Source: Theropithecus gelada (Eukaryota > Chordata > Mammalia > Primates > Cercopithecidae). From it: a stretch of 64,000 bases of DNA. Under the pieces are notes generated by a model that saw only the letters and a list, made by a program, of their open reading frames with translations, did not search any database and was not told the origin of the DNA. Below are positions 53,563-63,085 of the stretch, piece by piece. The stretch is taken from the NCBI RefSeq assembly GCF_003255815.1, contig NC_037670.1:26996672-27060671 (forward strand), read 5' to 3'. Positions within the stretch are counted from its first letter, which is position 1, and every line of letters starts with the position of its first letter. The translations under genes and the position numbers were made by a program.

Positions 53563-56353
53563 GTAATCTTTAGGTTAATCATTAAAAAGGTAGTAAAAGA
53601 AGACATAACATGTTAATAGTAACAAAATAAATAGAAAAATAAAAGTATTTGATTATCAGAAAGTAAGGGAAGAACTCACATTTGATGTGTGCTTTTTGCC
53701 TATGCTCTAGGTGCTTTGAGCTGGGTGTTCCTCGTGATTCTTAACATTTTTGTGATGCACCTCTGACAATTTCCATTTGGTAAGTGAAACAACCGAGTTT
53801 GTTCAGCAGCAGGACATACTCTAATTTGCTTGAGTGTACATGGAACTTAGTATAGAATGTATTGGGTACTTCAGACCCTTGTAAGGGTAGAAAGTCTGTG
53901 ATGACCGTCTGCCACCTTCACAGGGCAGAGATACCACAGCTTTTACCACTAATGTGGAGACCTCTTTTGCTGATGCTCCCCAAAGCTGGAGGCTTCTATT
54001 TCCTCTCCCACAACAGAAATTGTGGGGCACTCATGCTTGTCCACATTGCTTTCCACTGCTTTGAAGTCTCTTGGGAGTGCGTCAGATCCACAAAGCCTGG
54101 ATCACATATCAGCAAACTCGATGCAAGGAAGGGTTGGGAAATGAGGTTCTGGCTTATTTCTAGGGGAGGGAGGACCCGTAAGGGAGAGATAGCCCTAAAC
54201 GCAGGCAGAGTGTTTAAGAAGTGTTGGTGTGTGTCTGCGTGTGGGTGCCCAAAGCATGACAGATGTTCACAGGATGTGAAGCGCCTGGATGCTGAGTGCC
54301 ATCCTGGGGTCTCAGAGCCTTAAGTGATGGCCTGGGGTTGGAGCCCAGGACTGTTGGCTCAGGAGTGTGCGAATTACTTTAAGCTGTCATTCATCTGACC
54401 CCTCCTGGGTTTTTCGAGAGACACTACATATAATGCTATTAGCAGGAGGACAGTACTTGCTGGTATTTTCAGGACTGACAGGCTGGGGCTTGAGCTAGAC
54501 AGTGGGCTCAGAAGGCACCCAATCTGGCTGGCTGTGGTGGGCAGGCCCTCAGCTTCCATTCCTGCCAAAACTTGGCATTTCAGGAGCAATGCCTTTAGAA
54601 GCTTCCACATCAGTTCACTAACAGCTCCTCACCTCTCAAGTACCTTCTGTTTTCTATCCAACTGGCTGTGTGTGAAAGAGATTCCAAAGACACAAAAAGG
54701 ATTCTAGATTTCTAAGAATTAACAATGAACCGAGGGATAATGACATTTTTTTATGGCTCAATAACAAAATGTCATCCTAGACAGAATGACAAAGGAAATG
54801 TAAGTAGTCAACCATTGGTTCTGATTGTGTGCGTGATTATTTTAACCGACATCACATAATTGTAAACATGAATTTGATAAACCCATCTTTAAGTTGTGTA
54901 GATAATAAGGAAGAATATTGAGGAGAGAGGTTTTAGAACAGATGGATTTCCTCCTGCCTTTTTTTTTGATAAATGACAACCTGCATTTGCAGAGCACTTG
55001 GCTATTTTCAAGATACTTTTCCATGGAGCCTCTAACTTGTTCCTCCCAGCGCCTGCAGGTGGGCAGCGTAATCCCATTTGACATAGAACGAAAGCAACTG
55101 TAGGTATGAGAGAGCACTCTAATGTTACGTAACAAGGGGACACTTTGCTTTCTCGTCTTTATACGAAGTGTATTATCTTTTTATTTTGGTCTATGTTTTC
55201 TTCTTGGGATTAGAGGGTATTATCAGTGAGCCACTGGTTGTTTGTCAGCCTTTCAACAGACATTTATTTTTATAATGAACAAATTTGCATATTCTATGTC
55301 AGATCAATATATTAGTGTTTTCTTATTTTTATTGCATAAGGGTCATCATGTGCTGCTTTTAATTGACATTAGTATCAAACCCATAGCAGGGATCAATTAA
55401 AGAAACTTTCTGAGTTTAAGTCATAAACCACTGGAGGTATGGTCACCATGAATACATGTTCTGGGTTTATTACATGGTTAGAGTGACTCTGATTTTTAAT
55501 ATAGTAAAGATATATGTTCTTGCTCTCAAAAACTGACTCAAAATAATGAGAAAAATGATAAATGTGAAAGCCATTTCCTTTAAGGACGTTTTCAGTATGA
55601 AGTCTTGCTGCTCTCTACTTCCTTTTATTTGTTTGGTTTTGATTGGTTTAAGGCAAGAGAAAGAGGGACAGAAACATAAAACATGGTTTGAAAAGAAGGA
55701 AGAGTGAGAAGGATGACAATGAGAAGGGGCAAAAACAGTGTTGAAAAGGAACAGGAGATCCAGTTACTTCCCAGCTAAGCCTTGGCTTAGTTAATATTAT
55801 ATAGTATTGTTATATGTTTCCAGGGCACCAAAAGCATAGCTTGTTTTTAGTCAGTAAAGATATTCTGACAGGGTCCCTTACCTCTAGGGAAATAACTACC
55901 CAATGAAATAAAACATGCAATTCAAGAGGCATAAGTAAAGGCTTAAAAGAAATCACCCATAAAGGTTTCATTGATGAAACTAGTTGGAAGACATTTTCAT
56001 ATTTTACATCATAGGGACCACATCACTTGGGCAATCCCAGCTGTACTTTCTGTTGAGTGAGATAATGTGTTTTCACACCTACACTCTTGCACACTTAGAC
56101 CTGTAGTCTTCCTTAGGTGCCTGCCTTCAAGTGGACTTATTTGTCCTGCTCATATGGTGGGTGTATTCAAGAACAGTGCCCATGCCCTGAAACTGACACC
56201 TATTAGCAGTGCAGACCTGAAATGCTTTAGGTCAGAGGCCAGCAAGTAGCACCTGTGATTGATTTTGGATAGCTGAAAATATTTCCCTGCATTTGGAGTG
56301 AGCCTAGAGTCTGGTCTCCTTTAAAAGGAGTAATGTTCATATCAACTCTAAGA
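53563..56353. other. Mostly unrecognised 2.8 kb
   Basis: Possible MIR scraps on the minus strand at 53690-53790 and 54985-55110 (AGAGCACTTGGCTATTTTC, CAGGTGGGCAGCGTAATCCC). The 153-codon frame 53862-54323 (plus) is the longest one outside known repeats. It shows no signal peptide, domain or repeat I recognise, and its ATG has no helpful context, so I do not call it a gene. Confidence 0.4.
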
Positions 56354-56587
56354 GTAGGCATTGGCAAACTATGGCCAGCAGACCAAACCCAGCCCTCTAC
56401 TTGTTTTTGTAGATAGTTTTGTAAACGATTTGGAACACAGTCACATGCATTGTTGTTCATGTGGTGTTTATGACTTTTCTCATGCTACAAGAGTGGAGTT
56501 GAGTAGTGATGACTGAGAATGTGTGGATGACAAAGCCTAAAGTACATAGCATCTGGTTCTTTACAAAAAAATGTTCCCGTTGCCCTG
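56354..56587. mobile_element. hAT-type MITE (MER3-like)
   Basis: Nearly full copy of the family seen at 34969-35185: GTAGGCATTGGCAAACTATGG start, CTACTTGTTTTTGTAGATAG, GAGTTGAGTAGTGATGACTG, CAAAGCCTAAAGTACATAGC, and an end TTTACAAAAAAATGTTCCCG. The terminal repeats are inverted. Family name tentative. Confidence 0.78.
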
Positions 56588-56959
56588 TCCTGTGTGCCAG
56601 CTTGAGAGACTGCAGACATGCAGGGCAGCTGTGGGGGCTGGCTGTTGCTGAGACTCTCAACCTCCCCCACTGCAGTTTTTGCTCTCTTTTTGGATGTATT
56701 AAAAAACGAACAAACAAACAAATAAAACAAGCAAACAAAAAAAAACTCCTTCAAATAGCTAGGTCTGCTAGCTTTCTTAGAATTCATTGCAAATGATGTA
56801 TCCCTGCATATAAGTGGTCATTAGGTTGCAGTGCTAAAGACATTATTGTAAGTGGTTCAGTGTAATGTTCTTGCAAGTTTTCTGTAGGTCTAGATTTTTT
56901 CAAACTAAAGCATTTAACAATAAAATGAGAACTAACTTGAATTTTATCCTCAAAACACA
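56588..56959. other. Unrecognised; AAAC-repeat run
   Basis: A run of AAAC/AAAT units (56701-56747). Minus-strand frames at 56457-56787 translate this run and the MITE and are not genes. Confidence 0.45.
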
Positions 56960-57440
56960 CATTCACCTGGTTACAGAGATGTACATAGAACAATATTCAT
57001 TATAGTGCTCTTCGATGAGAAAAGATGAATAGATATAAATGAATGAATAGATATAAATAGATATAAACTGTTGGGGTGTGACTGATATTACTTGTGGCTA
57101 ATGGGGTACATTCATTCACCGTGGATGACTATGCAGCTGCAAAAACAAAGAGGATGTCGTTTTCTAACTCTTGGAAGGTCAAAATATTAAATGTAGAACA
57201 GTTTGCTTCCATTGGTATGGAAAGGAGGGAAGGGCACAATGAAATGTATAGAAACAGGTGTAAATTTTTTTTTCCCAATAAATATTAAATCTCTGGGAAG
57301 TTACACAGAAAACTGGTTGCCTCCAGAGAGGGGACCTGAATGACCAAGAAAGAGGATGAGGCAGGAGACACTTTTCTACATAATGCTTTCTACCTGTTGA
57401 GTTTTGAACCATATGAGCAAATTACCTCTTCAAAAAATAT
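56960..57440 (+). mobile_element. L1ME/HAL1-like 3' end
   Basis: Old LINE-1 in plus orientation: CAATATTCATTATAGTGCTC, GGATGACTATGCAGCTGCAAAAAC, ACTGGTTGCCTCCAGAG, GAGTTTTGAACCATATGAGC, then A-rich. A GATATAAAT-type repeat lies at about 57027-57066. Confidence 0.7.
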
Positions 57441-57531
57441 TTCAAAAAAAGAATTTTTTTGAAGCAAAAAAGTGTAAGTGTGTGGCTTCTATTGAGTTAT
57501 GCAAATGATGAAACTGACTGATGTCAGTGTC

Positions 57532-57855
57532 TGATATGGTTTGGGTGTGTCCCCACCCAAATCTCATCTTGAATTGCAGCTCCCATAATTTCCACATGGG
57601 AGGGTCCCAGTGGGAGATAATTGAATCATAGGGGCGGTTTCCCCTATAATGTTCTCGTGGTAGTCAATAAGTCCCACGAGATCTGATGGTTTTATAAGGG
57701 GAAACTCATTTCTCTTGGTTCTCATTCTCTGCCAGCCGCCATGATTGTGAGGCCTCCTCTGCCACATGGAACTGAGTCCATTAAACCTCTCTTTCTTCAT
57801 AAATTACCCAGTCTCGGGTATGTCTTTATCAGCATCGTGAAAATGGACTAACACA
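57532..57855 (+). mobile_element. Solo THE1-type LTR
   Basis: TGATATGGTTTGGGTGTGTC start, GGAGATAATTGAATCATAGGG, CATGATTGTGAGGCC, CATTAAACCTCTC, end GGACTAACACA. Shorter than 58943-59298, with a gap in its middle. Flanks GTGTC / GCATC are a weak TSD. Confidence 0.9.
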
Positions 57856-58519
57856 GCATCCTTGTCGGTAGAAGTAGATTGAGCCCATGGCTGACCCAGA
57901 GCCCTGGCTACTCAGAAGGGAGCTCAAGGTGGAATGAGGGCTTTGCTGGCAACAGAGATGAAATGACAATCATTGTCTTTTTAAAAATTCACTGACTCAG
58001 CTGGCAAAATACATACATACATAGGTACATACGTACATACGTACATCAGTAAGCCGACTTTAATCAGAAGCAAACATCAGCTAGGTAATGTGCCTGACCT
58101 TCTCCTTTGCTTCTCATGGTCCGCTGATGGCTGCTTAACCTGACTGATGAGTAGGTTAATGCAATTACAACCACTGAAAATTCTTATGGAATTAAGGGGT
58201 ATATAAATTTATTGCTTACATTTTAATTATTAAAGCACAGATTTACTGATGACCTATGCCCACTGGTGGGTTTCTATTGCTCAATCTCACCCCAGGGACC
58301 ATTTTTAGTACCTTGATGCGGTCATTCAGGGAAGCTTTCATTGGTATTTGATCTTGTAAGCTTTTTTCTTCTTCTGCCATATTGATTACAATTCCCTAGA
58401 CTAGAATATTAGGACATTACTCTTTAATGTCCTAAACTTTTTCCGATGCAAATATTCTACCTAAAGTAATTCACACTTATCATACAATTTTAAAATAATT
58501 ATATTAATCAAGTTTTAAG
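57856..58519. other. Unrecognised, with ACAT microsatellite
   Basis: A CATA/CGTA tetranucleotide run at 58008-58047; otherwise no family or exon recognised. Confidence 0.45.
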
Positions 58520-58769
58520 AAAACCTTTTCGTTGATGTATACTGGCAGAAAAGTGCCCACATTATAAGCATATAGCACAATGCATTTTCGTAGACCAATC
58601 ATTACTGTAACCAACCCCAGCTCAAGAAAAATAAATGCTGGGGGCATCTGGAAAACTTCCTTAGAGCCCTTGCAGTCTTCACCTATTGTCTCTCCTAATC
58701 ACAACCATATCCTGACTTGTAATAGCAGTGTCAGGTTTTGCCTGTTTTTGTACTTTCTAAAAATGGAAT

Positions 58770-58822
58770 CCTACAAGATGTGTAGCTTTGTGATTGGCTT
58801 CTTTTGTCTATCATTATGTATG
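58770..58822 (+). repeat. Source member of a 53-bp local duplicate
   Basis: CCTACAAGATGTGTAGC onward, inside the old L1M 3' region. 51 of 53 bases recur at 61374-61426. Confidence 0.93.
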
Positions 58823-58942
58823 TGAGGTTCATCTACACTGTTGCATAAAATTATAGATTGTGTAGCCTCATTGCTGTGTAGACTCCTACTTAGTGACTAT
58901 AGCATGATTTATTTGTCCTTCCTACTGATGGCATTTAGGTAA

Positions 58943-59298
58943 TGTATTAGTTCCTTCTCACGGTGCTATACCCGAGACTGGGTAATTTATAAAGAAAAAG
59001 AGGTTTAATGCACTCACAGTTCCACATGGCTGGGGAGGCCTCACAAGCATGGTGGAAGGTGAAGGAGGAGCAAAGGCATGTCTTACCTGGCAGCAGGCAA
59101 GAGAGCATGTGCAGGGGAACTGCCTTTTATAAAACCATCAGATCTGGCGAGACTTACTCCCTATCATGAGAACACCACGGGAAAAACCCGCCCCCATGAT
59201 TTAATTACTTCCAGCTGGGTCTGTCCCATGACACACAGGGATCATGGGAGCTACAATTCAAGATGAGATTTCAGTGGGGACACAGCTAAACCGTATCA
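58943..59298 (-). mobile_element. Solo THE1-type LTR with perfect TSD
   Basis: Reversed MaLR LTR: TGTATTAGTTCCTTCTCAC start, CGAGACTGGGTAATTTATAAAG, AGGTTTAATGCACTCACAG, end GCTAAACCGTATCA. GGTAA lies at both ends (58938-58942 and 59299-59303). Nested in L1M; no internal retroviral part. Opposite in orientation to 57532-57855. Confidence 0.95.
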
Positions 59299-59447
59299 GG
59301 TAATTTCCAGTTTTTGGCTATTTTGAGTGGTGCTACTGCAAACACTCTTGTACATGTATTTTGATGAAAGCTCCTACACATCTCCGGTAGACATTTCTAA
59401 GGGTACAGTTTCTGAGTTAGAGGCTATGCATATGCTGAGCTTTAGCA

Positions 59448-59635
59448 CAGTGGTTCTCAAGATTGCACACGCATCAGAACCACCTGGGGGGGTTGTTAAA
59501 ACGCAGATCTTTGAGAAACACCTGGAGTGTTTCTGATTCAGTAGGTGTGGAGTAGGGCCCAAGAATGTGGGCTTCTGGCAAGTTCCAGGTGATGCTTTTG
59601 CTACTGGTCCGGGGACCGCATTTTGAAGACCTCTG
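59448..59635. mobile_element. MER5A hAT MITE
   Basis: CAGTGGTTCTCAAGATTGC start, CATCAGAACCACCTGGGGG, GTTTCTGATTCAGTAGG, CCAGGTGATGCTTTTGC, CTGGTCCGGGGACCGC, end ACCTCTG. CTTTAGCA (59440-59447) and CTTAGCA (59636-59642) approximate the 8-bp hAT TSD. Nested in the same L1M. Confidence 0.9.
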
Positions 59636-59940
59636 CTTAGCATATACTGCCAAACAGTTTTCTAAAGTATTTGTACCAATTTACATCCCCACCAGCAGTA
59701 TATGTGAATGTCAGTTGCTCTGTTGGGTATTTGCCTCTTTTTAAAATTTCAGCCACTTGGATGGAAGTATAATGTCTCTCCTTGTGGCATTTCAGTGATG
59801 ACAAATGAAAATGAGCTCCTTGCCATATATTTATTGGCTGTTAGGATATTGTTCTATGTGAAGTAGGTATTAAAGTCCTTTGCTTATTTTTCTATTGTTG
59901 TCTTTCATTTTCTTACTGAATTGAGTTGTAGAAATTCTTG

Positions 59941-60010
59941 TTTCCTCCTCCTCCTCCTCTTCGTATTCTCCTCCTCCTCCTCCTTATTTTTATTTTATTT
60001 TTTATTTTTT
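59941..60010. repeat. TCC-rich microsatellite from an Alu tail
   Basis: TCC repeats (59943-59958, 59970-59983) followed by TTTTA units directly joined to the reversed Alu at 60011. On the minus strand this is an A-rich Alu tail that has expanded into GGA units. Confidence 0.85.
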
Positions 60011-60293
60011 TGAGACAGGGCCTTGCTCTGTCACCCAGGCGATAGTGCATAGAATAATCATAGCTCATTGCAGCCTTGACCTGTGCTCAAGCGATCTCCT
60101 GCTTCAGTCTCCCAAGCAGCTGGAACTACAGGTGCATGCCACTGAACCCAGCTAAATTTAAGAACATTTTTTTTCAGTGGGGACAAGTTCTCACTATGTT
60201 ACCCAGGCTGATCTCAAACTTTTGAGCTTAAGTGATCCTCCAGCCTCGGCCTTCCAAAGTGCTGATTACAGGTATGAGCCGCGGCACCAGGCC
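60011..60293 (-). mobile_element. AluJ-like SINE nested in L1M
   Basis: GAGACAGGGCCTTGCTCTGTC start (reversed), GTGCATAGAATAATCATAGC, CAACAGTC-less variant CTTCAGTCTCCCAAGC, end CCGCGGCACCAGGCC. Diverged. The L1 continues on the right with CATTCTTTATATATC. Confidence 0.87.
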
Positions 60294-60640
60294 AGGCATT
60301 CTTTATATATCTAGGTGTCAGTTCTTTGTTGGAGACATGTATTGCAAGCATCTTTTTCTGCTCTATGGTTTCTTTTCACTCTCTTAGTACTGATAAACAG
60401 AAATTCTTAATTTTAATATAATCTATCTTTTTTTTGTTTTAAGATTAGTGCTTTTTGTGTTATTTAAGGAATCTTTGCCTACTCCAAGGTCATGAAGATA
60501 CTGTCTTATGTTTTTCTTTAAAAGATTTATTTTTTTCCCCTCTCATATTTAGATTCAAAATCATCTGGATTTGATTTTAGGATTTAGCAGAGTTTTAGTA
60601 AGAGATTTTCATATGTTAAAGTAATCCTCCTTAGAACAAC

Positions 60641-61373
60641 CCTGTTTAAAATTCACCTATTTGTATCTCTTTTTAGTACTTTTTAAAAAGACCAATGCCA
60701 CATAGCAACTTTTAGAAAATTAAAGAGCTTGTTTTTTGTTTTTAAACCTACAGTTGTATTGAAAGCAATGCTTCAAATAATAAATGCTTTATATTTATTC
60801 AGGATAAGCTTATTTTCAACTGAGCCAAATTTAAGGCAGTTATTAAAACTTTTAAGTAACATAAAGCACTTTTTTCATCTTGTGCCAAAACTATAATGCC
60901 CGCAATAATTTATATTTAATTTTTAATACACTTATCTATCATGAGTAATTATGTGGGCTGCTCACAGTATTCCATTCTCTGTTATGTGGTTTTTCTGAAG
61001 ACTGTGGTTTCTTTGTGTAGCTACTGGGAATTATTACCTTGCTGATGAATTTCTCTTCTGAAGAGATATCAACTATAAGTTTCTGTGCAGTATTTTTTCA
61101 CTTTAACTTACAAAACAGGTACAGTGTCTGGATACTCCCTTTACTTCTTAAAGGTTTAGGAACAAAGAACTCTGTGTTTAAAGAAGTATTTTAGCAAGAC
61201 TGTGTTGCTTTGTGATAAATACCTTTGAAATTGGCCAAAATAATTGATTAAAATCACCTTACATGTTTTGGCATGTCATTTTGAATAGCCCACTATCTTT
61301 TGCCAACAGTGTACTTGACTAGTTAAGAAAGCCCCATCGTATTTGGTGGTCAGACTGGTCATGTCATTTTATA
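60641..61373. other. Unrecognised sequence
   Basis: No family or exon recognised. AT-rich between 60660 and 60960. Confidence 0.4.
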
Positions 61374-61426
61374 CCTACAAGATGTGTAGCTTTGTGATTG
61401 GCTTCTTTTATCTATCATTATGCATG
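61374..61426 (+). repeat. Second member of the 53-bp local duplicate
   Basis: CCTACAAGATGTGTAGCTTT onward, two mismatches to 58770-58822. Flanks on both sides do not resemble L1M, so the block was copied into otherwise different DNA. Confidence 0.93.
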
Positions 61427-61544
61427 AAATTTGGCTTAAAAGTTAGACAGCAGATAATTAAGAACTTTTAGAAAGGTTAAAAAATATACACCAACTGTAA
61501 GGTCTATTACTCAGCCTTCTTGTTCTTGCTACCAAGAAACAAAT

Positions 61545-61690
61545 TACTTTGGAATAGAAGCTCCATGTGGGCAGGCACTTTTCTTGTTTTGCTCACTGTT
61601 TCATCTCCATCATTGAAAGCAAAGCAGTGTTTAGCACATTGCAGATGCTCAATTAATATTTCTGAATTGAAAGTAGGAATGAACCAATTA
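61545..61690 (+). mobile_element. LINE-2 3' end
   Basis: AATAGAAGCTCCATGTGGGC, AGGCACTTTTCTTGTTTTGC, TCACTGTTTCATCTCC, GCAGATGCTCAATTAATATT with TCTGAATTGAA: the typical L2 3' terminus. Confidence 0.8.
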
Positions 61691-62018
61691 TTATGCCTCT
61701 AAAGGATGGAATGCAGTATGTATGGAGTTGGGGGCTGATCAATGGCTTCCATCTATGCCCTCTTTCACCTTTGATTCATTCTAAGAGCCTTCTGGAGACA
61801 GTATTCAGGTGTAGTAGGACTGGATGTTTTCTTTGCCAGCCATTTGCAGCCTTAGACTTTGGAGGATGTGTAGATGTATACTACTTTCTCCTTTGTGTTT
61901 TGTGGCCAATGACAGCCTGTTGACCTTGGGAAAGTTACGGCCAGCTTATAATGACAAATTATATATATACAAAATATATGTACAATTTTATTTGTTTTTA
62001 TTTATTTTATTTATTTAT

Positions 62019-62140
62019 TTTTAGAGACTGAGTCTCACTATGTTGCCTAGGCTGTGATCGAACGCCTAGGCTCAAAGGATCCTCTTGCTTCAGCCTCCCA
62101 AAGAGCTGGGATTACAGGCATGAACCACTGCACCTGACCT
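62019..62140 (-). mobile_element. Free left Alu monomer (FLAM-like)
   Basis: TTTTAGAGACTGAGTCTCAC start, GGCTCAAAGGATCCTCTTGC, CAAAGAGCTGGGATTACAGG, end GCACCTGACC. About 120 bases, one monomer only, with its own T-rich tail (61988-62022), so a monomeric ancestor and not a truncated dimer is favoured. Confidence 0.75.
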
Positions 62141-62303
62141 ATATATAATATATAATGATTTATTAGATAATTATAGATTACGTATTTTAATATATTATCT
62201 TTATATAATATAATTTATAATATATTTAGCATGTGTATCTATAATACACATAATGTATATATTACATATAATATATACACACATATATTAAAGTATTATA
62301 TAG
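62141..62303. repeat. AT-rich, partly palindromic tract
   Basis: Over 160 bases almost wholly of A and T, with many TATAATATA and ATATATTACATATAATATAT units that are locally self-complementary. Adjoins the monomeric Alu. Confidence 0.85.
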
Positions 62304-62599
62304 ACTATTCAAAACACTAAAGAAATTTGCATTCAAGAGTTTGCATACTAGAATATTGTCTGTCCCTGAACTATATATACAAAAACTATATTACAAAAAC
62401 TATAGGTAACTTTCCTTTGGTATCATACAGCACAAAAGAATAGCTTATAAATGTATGAGCAAGAAAACTTTCTTAATTAGATATATAACAGTGTTTTAAT
62501 TATAAAGCATGCTGTAGGATTATTCTAAAGCTTCAAGTAGATCACAGTGACGATAATGATTGTAATATTTAAAATAAAGTGGTCATCATAAATATTATC
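62304..62599. other. Unrecognised AT-rich sequence
   Basis: Contains a short direct repeat, ACAAAAACTATA (about 62379-62404). No family or exon recognised. Confidence 0.4.
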
Positions 62600-62815
62600 A
62601 GACACTTTTTGAGCTGTTTTGTACGTATTATTCACTTAATCCATAGATAGCCTTGTGGAAATATTATGATCCATTATAGGTGGGAAAAATGAGGCTCGCA
62701 GAAATTAGGCAACTTGTTGAAGTTGTAATGACACTAGCAAGTGGCAGAACCAGGTAAGGTGAATCCATGTTTGCATGACTTCAAACCTCTATGCTCCATT
62801 ACTAACCTAAACAAG
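62600..62815 (-). mobile_element. MIR SINE
   Basis: Reversed MIR: TATTATTCACTTAATCC, ATTATAGGTGGGAAAAATGAGG, CAGAAATTAGGCAACTTG, AGCAAGTGGCAGAACCAGG, CAAACCTCTATGCTCC. Good order, diverged. Confidence 0.7.
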
Positions 62816-62989
62816 GTGACTTTTGAGTATACAAGAGAAAGCTACTAGTTTGAAGAAAAGTTGCATTGGAAAATTCTTTAATAGAGACAATGGGCTCACA
62901 CCTTTAAAAAGTTCTTTGTTAGAGCTTTGAATAGAGGGAAGTGGCAGAAAAATCTAGTTACTTGTTGGAAAGAGTCATTCAGCGTGTCG

Positions 62990-63085
62990 TAACAAAATTT
63001 ATTGAGCAACTATTGTGTGCCAGGTACTGAGCTTGGTGCTTAACATTGAATAGATCACAGGCCTTCCCTCCTGATTTTATGGCCT
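62990..63085 (-). mobile_element. LINE-2 3' end remnant
   Basis: AAAATTTATTGAGCAACTATTG, TGTGCCAGGTACTGAGC, TTGGTGCTTAACATTG, ATCACAGGCCTTCCC: the reversed L2 terminus. Confidence 0.7.

Larger units (their letters stand above)
58520..60640 (-). mobile_element. Old L1M hosting three younger insertions
   Basis: Reversed, diverged LINE-1. 3' portion 58520-58942, middle 59299-59447, then 59636-59940 (TATACTGCCAAACAGTTTTC, TTGTACCAATTTACATCCCC) and 60294-60640 (GGAATCTTTGCCTACTCC, AAGGTCATGAAGATACTG). The pieces are in L1 order once the THE1 LTR, the MER5A and the Alu are removed. No usable frame. Confidence 0.82.

Noticed and set aside
59943..59983. CRISPR-like or coding trinucleotide repeat
   Set aside because: No spacers; it is an Alu-tail microsatellite in a vertebrate genome.
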